Source of the DNA: Plantago major
Lineage: Eukaryota > Streptophyta > Magnoliopsida > Lamiales > Plantaginaceae
DNA length: 64,000 bases
Direction of reading: 5' to 3'
NCBI GenBank assembly: GCA_026545765.1
Contig: CM048843.1
Span: 10,997,501-11,061,500 of the forward strand
Below the pieces are notes generated by a model. That model was not told the DNA's origin. It ran no database searches and saw only the letters and a list, made by a program, of their open reading frames with translations. This document shows, piece after piece, positions 58,516-64,000 of this stretch (the stretch's first letter is position 1; each line of letters starts with the position of its first letter). A program made the translations under genes and the position numbers.

Positions 58516-59035
58516 ATTCTGGCCTCAATCCACATAAGATGGGGATCTAAATTGTAAAGGCCGAGCATTAGTCCATAATCGAACCTTTCATTTCTGTAAA
58601 TGGAATTTTACACCTGCTCCCCATGCAATCGATCCTTAGTCGAAACTAGTCCATGTATGTCTGAGTATTACAGACTGGTCAAAATTTCATTTTCTCAGTT
58701 GGCCAGCTATTTTAACATAAATATTCCACCTGGAAATTCACGGCTGAAGTAGAAATGACGGGGATTGGCAGGAAAATTTTAGGGCAACGTAAATAAGAAA
58801 GAGGAAAGTTAAAATTGGGTCCCACAATTATGTTTCGTCTTCCCCAAACCCCTTGAAAGAATTATTTTCCCTGCTGATTCTCATTCATCAATTAATCTCC
58901 TATTTATACAATTGTGTATAGCTAGCGCTACCAATAAGGAATCATAATCCAACTATACTTCTAATTACAACAATAAAGAATCCTAATCCAATTATACTTC
59001 TAACACTCCCCGGCCCATAGTCGAAACGGAAGGTT
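58516..59035. other. Non-coding DNA, possibly a gene-flanking region
   Basis: More mixed base composition than its surroundings, with a TATA-like TATTTATACAATTG near 58910. It could be a stray promoter fragment, but no coding sequence follows. Nothing firmer can be said. Confidence 0.3.
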
Positions 59036-59682
59036 GACAACAAGAACAAGAACGAATTGTAAAGAGATAAACAATAGAGAATTACCACAATAATCAGGAA
59101 TTTGATATCAATCCTTCAATCAAAGATAAAACCAAGCTCCAATGATGTCTCAATGTCAATGTATGGCTCTTGGAGCTTTTCTCAAAACTAGGTTAAAAGA
59201 AGTATCAATGAGAAGGAAAAAATTCTAATATAATAAGGAAAATAAAATAAAATCTGCGTCGCTCGCCGCGGCGGAAGAAATAGCTCGCCGCGGTGAGCCT
59301 TCTTAATCGCAATATATATCCTTCAGAAAGTCTACCACAAGCATCTTTCTTCAAAACAGGGAGCTAATCAGAAATCTGGCCATGGCTCAATTACTGGCCA
59401 CGAGTCTTCTTTAATCTCAAAAGATGATCACTCGTAAAATCTCACCGCGGCAGATTGATGGCGAGCCATGCTAGAAGATTCAACGCCAAGCTTGTAAAAT
59501 CTCGCCGCGGCGAGCTATGCTAAACGACCTGTTCTCAAATGGCTCAAAAGGCATAGATTCCTACAAAACACAAACAAAATACCAAAGCGTAAAAATGAAC
59601 TAAAAAGACTACAAAACTAAAGACAAAGACTCACAAAGACCGCTAAAAAGACCAAATGAGACGTTAGAATATTGTCTCATCA
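59036..59682 (-). repeat. 5' LTR of the non-autonomous element, outer half
   Basis: Resumes the LTR exactly where 53940 left off (GACAACAAGAACAAGAACG) and ends at the TGATGAGAC border before the target duplication GATAT. It still shows several GCCGCGG palindromes that the partner LTR lacks. Confidence 0.92.
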
Positions 59683-59687
59683 GATAT

Positions 59688-60271
59688 GGCAGTTCTTTGC
59701 TGATTGGGGGTCCAGGTGGACGGTAAGGGTTATCAGATTTGTGAAGCACCTCTGTGCATGTCACCGGCGAGTTGGCTGTTTCTGTCGAAGGTTGGTCTTC
59801 CCCAGTTAGGTCGACTACTGGGGTATCCGGGGCTTGTGCTTGTGGTTCTAGTTCCGGCCCTCGGATCACCTTTCCACTTCAGAGTACTGTGGTTGCCTGA
59901 ACCTCCTCCTCCTCCTCAGTTTCCTCATCCCCGAACTCAGTGCTTGCCAAAAACCTGACCAGTTGGTCAGTAAAATCCTCTATCCTGCTTACCATCCCCT
60001 CTATCTGTTTGCTAGTCCTTTCTTGCCCTTCCATCACAAGGCTCATGTATTTTTCATCATGGGCAATCAAAGCTAGCAGAGCACTATCGCTGAATGTACT
60101 AGCTCCCAATTGCACCTCTAGACTATTCGCTGTCTCCACAATGGCTGGGCCAGCTAGCTCTGCGCTAGGTGCGTAGTAACCAGAAAAACACTCCATACCT
60201 GGATCAGAATAACAAGAACTCAACTGTTGTTTAGTTTCTGTTAGTCCAAGTAAAACGATATCACGCCTCAA
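59688..60271 (-). pseudogene. Athila gag, N-terminal region (fossil)
   Basis: Two minus-strand stretches, one helical and acidic (SLVMEGQERTSKQIEGMVSR, EFGDEETEEEEEVQ) and one Pro/Glu-rich (SDNPYRPPGPPISKELPYL), lie between the primer site and the GATAT insertion. The remainder of this gag resumes at 47926. Confidence 0.65.
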
Positions 60272-60305
60272 GTAACCAATGGCTCTCAGTGCTACGGTAG
60301 GAATT

Positions 60306-60326
60306 GGTTCCCCGACAGCGGCGTCA
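60306..60326 (-). other. Primer binding site (Asp-tRNA type, diverged)
   Basis: On the minus strand TGACGCCGCTGTCGGGGAAC lies four bases from the LTR, a diverged version of the site at 53301-53319. Confidence 0.65.
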
Positions 60327-60330
60327 AATT

Positions 60331-61648
60331 TGATGTGCTCAAATTACTACTTAGAAAACAAGCAGAAAGCAGTTGTTGTAAACAGACAATGCTAACCACA
60401 GAGTCGTTCGCTAAGGAACCAATTAAGCTATCAAGCAGTCGAAAGCAAACAGTCACTTGTAAAAATGGTTTGATTTGTTTGGTTTTGATTACTTCTAATA
60501 ACTATAAAAGAGAAAAGCAGATAAACGGTTTTTAACAATGAGAGAAGAGAACACAATAGTTATGATCGAGTAATGCTAATTCGATCTAGGGAAATCGTTC
60601 ATATTTGTCACACGGTCGGTGTACATAAATCGATCAATCCAACCTCAACCAATCGTCATTTGAGTATTTTGAACTAGAGTAACCGTGGGTCGTCAATCCA
60701 CGATCCTTAACCAAAAACGATTTAGAAAATCTTGAACTAGCGAATTGGATTGATAGATTTTACGAAGATTTTGAACTAGACGAACCTATATGAACGAATC
60801 ATAACCCTAGAATCTAATACGCAAAACCGTCACATAACTACTGTGTCCGGAGTGATTTAGCTATTCATAGTAGAAGCAAAGATAAAATAATTCAAAGTAC
60901 TGGATGTGATAAACATAGACATATTGGTAATCGCACGCAAGCTCATACAAATCGATAAACAATGGCAACACGAATCGAAGAGATAAACGATGGAGAATTA
61001 TCAAATATTACCAGGAATTCGATATCAATCCTTCAACAATGATGAAAACCAAGCTCCAATTATGTCTCAATGTCCAAGTATCAATATGGAGTTTTTTCTA
61101 AGAACTAGGTTAAAAGAAAAGAAATCTGAGAAAAATCCCCAATTCTAAGCTAATAAGGAAAAAACAAACAATCTGATTTGCGCCTCTCGCCGCGGTGAGC
61201 CTTCTTAATCGAAATATATATAACCCTCGCATAATCTCGCCATGGAGGGCAAATTCCTTCACCGCGGCGAGCTTCAATTTTCAAAACAGGGGCTTCATTC
61301 GCAAAATCTCGCCGCGGTGGACTTCTTCCTTCACCGCGGAGAGCTCCTCCCGATGGATTTATTGGGGCTCTCGCAAAATCTCGCCGCGACGAGCCTCTTC
61401 AGCACTTCCAATGCAAGCTTCGCAAGAGCCTCCTTAGTCAAAATATTGCTGCCTTTCGTAAAATCTTGCCGCGGCGAGCAAAATGCCCCGCCACGGCGAA
61501 CTGTGTTAATCTCAACTTTTCCTCTTCAGCTCAAAACTATCGATTCCTGCAAAACAACACCAAAGCATAAAAAAGCACAAAAAATGCTAGAAAACTATGA
61601 ACGAAGACTCACAAGGACCGCTTGAGACTCTAAATTATCGTCTCATCA
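60331..61648 (-). repeat. Athila-like 5' LTR of a second variant
   Basis: On the minus strand it starts TGATGAGACGATAATTTAGA and ends GAGCACATCA, 1318 bp, with at least seven GC-rich palindromes at 61185-61505. It shares its start variant only with the scrap at 22639-22856. It is clearly more distant from the 3' LTR at 26977-28251 than expected for a pair. Confidence 0.85.
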
Positions 61649-61739
61649 AATGGCACCCCATCCTCTTACGGACGGTTGACTTTATCCTAGGCACCCAGAC
61701 TCTCGTACATATGGACATCACTCCCCGGATAGTCCTAAA

Positions 61740-62010
61740 GAACCGAATCAGGAACGACATGGATTCCCATCCGTTCGGAGGTGATCCCTCTTCCTCACTC
61801 GGACGGATAAATAATCATGAACGACACGGATTCCCATCCGTTCGAAGGTGATCCCTCTTCCTCACTCGGACGGATAAATCATCATGAACGACACGGATTC
61901 CCATCCGTTCGGAGGTGATCCCTCTTCCTCACTCGGACGGGTAAATCATCATAAACGACGGATTCTCATCCGTTCGGAGGTGATCCCTCTTCTCCGATCG
62001 GATCGATAAA
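61740..62010 (+). repeat. Tandem repeat, about 66-bp unit, four copies
   Basis: The unit contains GAACGACAYGGATTCCCATC, then CGTTCGGAGGTGATCCCTCT and CCTCACTCGGACGGATAAAT. Copies start near 61753, 61819, 61885 and 61951. Confidence 0.85.
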
Positions 62011-62029
62011 TCATTGTCCAACACAACGG

Positions 62030-62560
62030 ACTCTTGTCCGTCCGGATAGGCTTAATGGCTTATGGGTGTGGAGCTATGGAATCGACCATAAGATCATTAT
62101 AGTACTTCCAAAGGCTTGATTAGTGAAATATAAGACAAACTCGATCTTTTTAACAGACGATTATTTTAGTCTTAAACTTTCTGGACCCTTGTCCGTTCGG
62201 ACGTTCCCTGTCGGACTCAACCGAATAATCAACTATGTCCGTCACACAGACCTTAGTCCGCCCGGATCTCACTAATGGCTTATAGGTGTGGAGCTATGAA
62301 ATCGCCCGTAGGTCCTTATTTGGATCCGTAGAGTTGGTTAGTACAAATAGTACCAACAGTCTTCTTACAAAACGGCTGCTTGGATCTTGTAACTACACGG
62401 ACTCTCATCCGTTCGGATATCCCACGATGGTTTATCTTGAATAATCAACTAGATACATCACACGGACCCTCGTTCGTCTGGTTGTCCTTAATAGCTTGCG
62501 GGTGTGGAGCTATGAAATCGCCTGTAGGTCTTATTTTGGAACTTCTGAAGACTCGATTAT
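62030..62560 (+). repeat. Long-period repeat, about 210-bp unit, three copies
   Basis: The phrase 'AATGGCTTATRGGTGTGGAG' followed by CTATGRAATCG recurs near 62055, 62270 and 62485, each time preceded by a CGGAC/CCGTTCGGA-type block. Confidence 0.7.
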
Positions 62561-63011
62561 TAATACAAGATAAACCCCATCTTACTGACAGACGGATGAC
62601 TTATCTTAAACACATGGACACCTACCCATCCGGATGTCCCTCGTCGGACAATCCTGAGTAGTCGACTACTAAATAACACGGACTCTTGTCCGTTCGGATG
62701 TCCTTACACGGACCACCCCGATTAGCCACTAGTAAAAAGCGTTACTTTACTACGCCTTTCGAACCTATGCCTAATCTCTCTTACAAATACCCCTTTTCAC
62801 ACTTACAGTCTGAGACCACACTCTCGGACTGTAAGAAAGGGGGGGGGGGGAGAGAGAGATTAAGGTGAAGACAACAAAAGGCACGGACTTAACACCTTTT
62901 TTCTTCTTATGAGGGACGGATTGAACGAAAAAATAAAAATGTCCTCTCCACTTTAAACTATAGTTCCGCAACTATCTTCTACTAAGATACTTGGAAACTA
63001 GGGGGGGCATA

Positions 63012-63897
63012 TGTTGATATGGAAATATGTCCAATCCGTCATAAGACGCCTTTGGAACGAATCCTAAGGCGTCGCAAGCTGTCTAAAGGTTCGAGGCCTT
63101 AAGGTCCGACCCTGAGGTCCGACCCTGAGGCCACCTCCGGTCCGACCCTCCTAAGTTTAACGGTGAAATGAACCTCAAAGACAGTAGGTCCGACCAAAAC
63201 CGTGGTCCGAAGCCATGAGGGTCCGACCCGGACGTAAGTCCTTAACCTCATAAGGAACCAAGTGGACTGGCACCAAGAGAGAAAACAGGGTCCGAGACAA
63301 TCAAGGTCCGAACCATTATGCCTTGTGGTTTAGGAGAGTTGCTTTGATGCACGATGACCGGACGGACCCTCGGACCTACAAGATTTCATGACGAAGGTCC
63401 GAGACATACTTCAGAAGTCTCTAATTTCTCTCGGAGAATGACTAAACTACCCTCGAAAGCCCAAAAGGGAAATGGGTTAAGTCTTCTTAATGGGCCGTGG
63501 GCTTAATGGAGCATTGTTGGTGCAATCCGTGCCTTACACTTGGCACGATCTAACGGAGTCCATCCCCTTTGGGAAATCTCTATATAAATGGCACACATTC
63601 CCATGACAAGGTAAGTCAAGCCATCTTTACGAACTAATCCCGAACACTATACAGAGTAGATCTTCAGTCTCTCTCACGTAAAGTTTTCACCAAGTTTGAC
63701 ACTACGCAAACCGGGTCTTCAGTTCTAAACCCGCCCCCCCCCCCCCCCCCCCCAAAAGTTACTCGTGCAGGTTCTTACCCATTAGTGCTTTGGACTTTGA
63801 AGAGCTTTGGACCTTGACTTGGGACGATTTGTAATGATTTGGACTTAGACGATCTAGGAAGAACTTACTAAGAGCTTGGGGGACTTCACCCTTAACA
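63012..63897 (+). repeat. Diverged Tat 3' LTR
   Basis: Starts TGTTGATATGGAAATATG after a purine run (AAACTAGGGGGGGCATA) and ends TTCACCCTTAACA. It contains a poly-C run of about 20 near 63735 and a TATATAAA box at 63581-63588. The next five bases are CCAAT. Confidence 0.85.
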
Positions 63898-64000
63898 CCA
63901 ATGACCAAACCATGTGTTGTGGAACCAAATATAATCAAATGAACAACAACACTTCAATAACCGATCGAAGAACATGTGATTACACTTGTAGAACCAGAAC
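63898..64000. other. Flank, nothing recognised
   Basis: Last 103 bases. AT-rich, with no feature seen. Confidence 0.5.

Larger units (their letters stand above)
53941..59035. other. 5.1-kb foreign insert in the 5' LTR
   Basis: In the partner LTR the sequence reads CATACAATTCGACAACAAG. Here CATACA is followed by 5.1 kb and then GACAACAAG, so about four bases are replaced and there is no target duplication and no terminal inverted repeat. That fits patching of a chromosome break with DNA from elsewhere better than transposition. It contains a DOG1 gene fragment, a GGT minisatellite, a CACTA end, a 460-bp direct repeat, a MITE-like sequence and low-copy-looking AT-rich DNA. Confidence 0.8.
47932..59682 (-). 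mobile_element. Non-autonomous Athila-like element (gag-protease only), inserted in gag of the older Athila element
   Basis: A perfect target duplication GATAT (47927-47931, 59683-59687) brackets two Athila-like LTRs. Between them, on the minus strand, lie an Asp-tRNA-type primer site, gag (53197-52235), a protease region (52136-51414) and then directly the 3' region. No RT, RNase H or integrase coding is seen, so it would have depended on enzymes of relatives. It carries a solo LTR of another family in its 3' region (49787-50637) and a 5.1-kb foreign insert in its 5' LTR (53941-59035). Without those it is about 5.8 kb. LTR similarity is high apart from the palindrome region, so it is younger than its host. 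Its coding part has a few breaks. Confidence 0.9.
26977..61648 (-). mobile_element. Athila-like Ty3/gypsy element, minus strand, split by several nested insertions
   Basis: On the minus strand the parts read: 5' LTR (61648-60331), Asp-tRNA-type primer site, gag start (60271-59688), gag-protease (47926-46953), RT-RNase H (46700-45416), integrase (in three pieces between 45374 and 29013), 3' region and 3' LTR (28251-26977). Insertions are a Tat element (29552-43442), a solo LTR (43620-44851) and a non-autonomous Athila-like element (47932-59682), each with a clean target duplication that joins the host sequence perfectly. The outer ends have no matching target duplication (GTTAG and AATGG). The two LTRs also belong to different variants, so this is probably a recombinant of two elements. 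It is old and broken at several places. Confidence 0.8.
61649..63897 (+). mobile_element. Tat-like element: 3' region and 3' LTR
   Basis: A repeat-rich 3' region full of CGGACGG/CCGTTCGGA words is followed by an LTR (63012-63897) related to, but well diverged from, the Tat LTRs at 29552 and 42573. It is most simply the 3' end of the Tat element whose pol is at 22857-26607, separated by the Athila-like element. The antisense block that should lie between is absent. Older than the inner Tat copy. Confidence 0.8.

Noticed and set aside
58880-58925. Host promoter near 58.9 kb
   Set aside because: A TATA-like word in AT-rich DNA with no coding sequence downstream before the LTR resumes; too weak to annotate as a promoter.
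1-64000. tRNA, rRNA, CRISPR arrays or bacterial-type operons
   Set aside because: No cloverleaf, rRNA core or spacer-repeat pattern was noticed. The tandem repeats present belong to retroelement 3' regions or to the 5.1-kb insert.

Overview
The window looks like a stretch of flowering-plant (probably eudicot) nuclear heterochromatin made almost entirely of nested LTR retrotransposons. The evidence is the families present: Athila-like and Tat-like Ty3/gypsy elements, a SIRE/Maximus-like Ty1/copia element and CACTA (En/Spm-type) DNA transposons. I see no intact host gene, no rRNA or tRNA gene and no CRISPR. The only recognisable host coding sequence is a truncated DOG1-domain gene fragment at 54.2-54.5 kb. 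The species cannot be named from the sequence.

Layout. 1-3226 is the 3' part of a plus-strand Athila-like element with its 3' LTR; it abuts a minus-strand Athila-like pol fragment (3227-3899). A CACTA fragment (3900-5242) cuts into that pol. 5243-22638 is a large SIRE-like copia element with 1.6-kb LTRs, a tRNA-Met-type primer site, gag, pol and about 8 kb of extra open reading frames downstream of pol; a solo LTR of its own family (16969-18610) lies inside it. 22639-22856 is a scrap of Athila-like LTR. 22857-26976 is a Tat-like pol region whose missing 3' end is probably the Tat 3' region and LTR at 61649-63897.

Between those two Tat pieces lies a minus-strand Athila-like element (26977-61648) that has been invaded repeatedly. 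A complete-length Tat element (29552-43442, target duplication CAGTC) and a solo Athila-like LTR (43620-44851, ATTAC) sit in its integrase. A gag-protease-only, non-autonomous Athila-like element (47932-59682, GATAT) sits in its gag. That last element carries a solo LTR of unknown family (49787-50637, CGTGC) and, inside its 5' LTR, about 5.1 kb of foreign, partly gene-derived DNA (53941-59035) with the DOG1 fragment, a GGT minisatellite, a CACTA end and several unnamed repeats.

How the pieces work together: as functioning genes they do not; this is a layered fossil record. All retroelements look broken, at several to many places each. LTR similarity and nesting give the relative order: the inner Tat element and the GATAT element have the most similar LTR pairs and are youngest, while the Athila-like frame, the copia element and the edge fragments are older. 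Points most worth following are the extra ORF block of the copia element, the antisense gene-like block of the Tat element, the two apparently recombined (chimeric) elements with unmatched LTRs and no target duplication, the copy-specific palindrome variants in the Athila-like LTRs, and the DOG1/GGT/CACTA patch.
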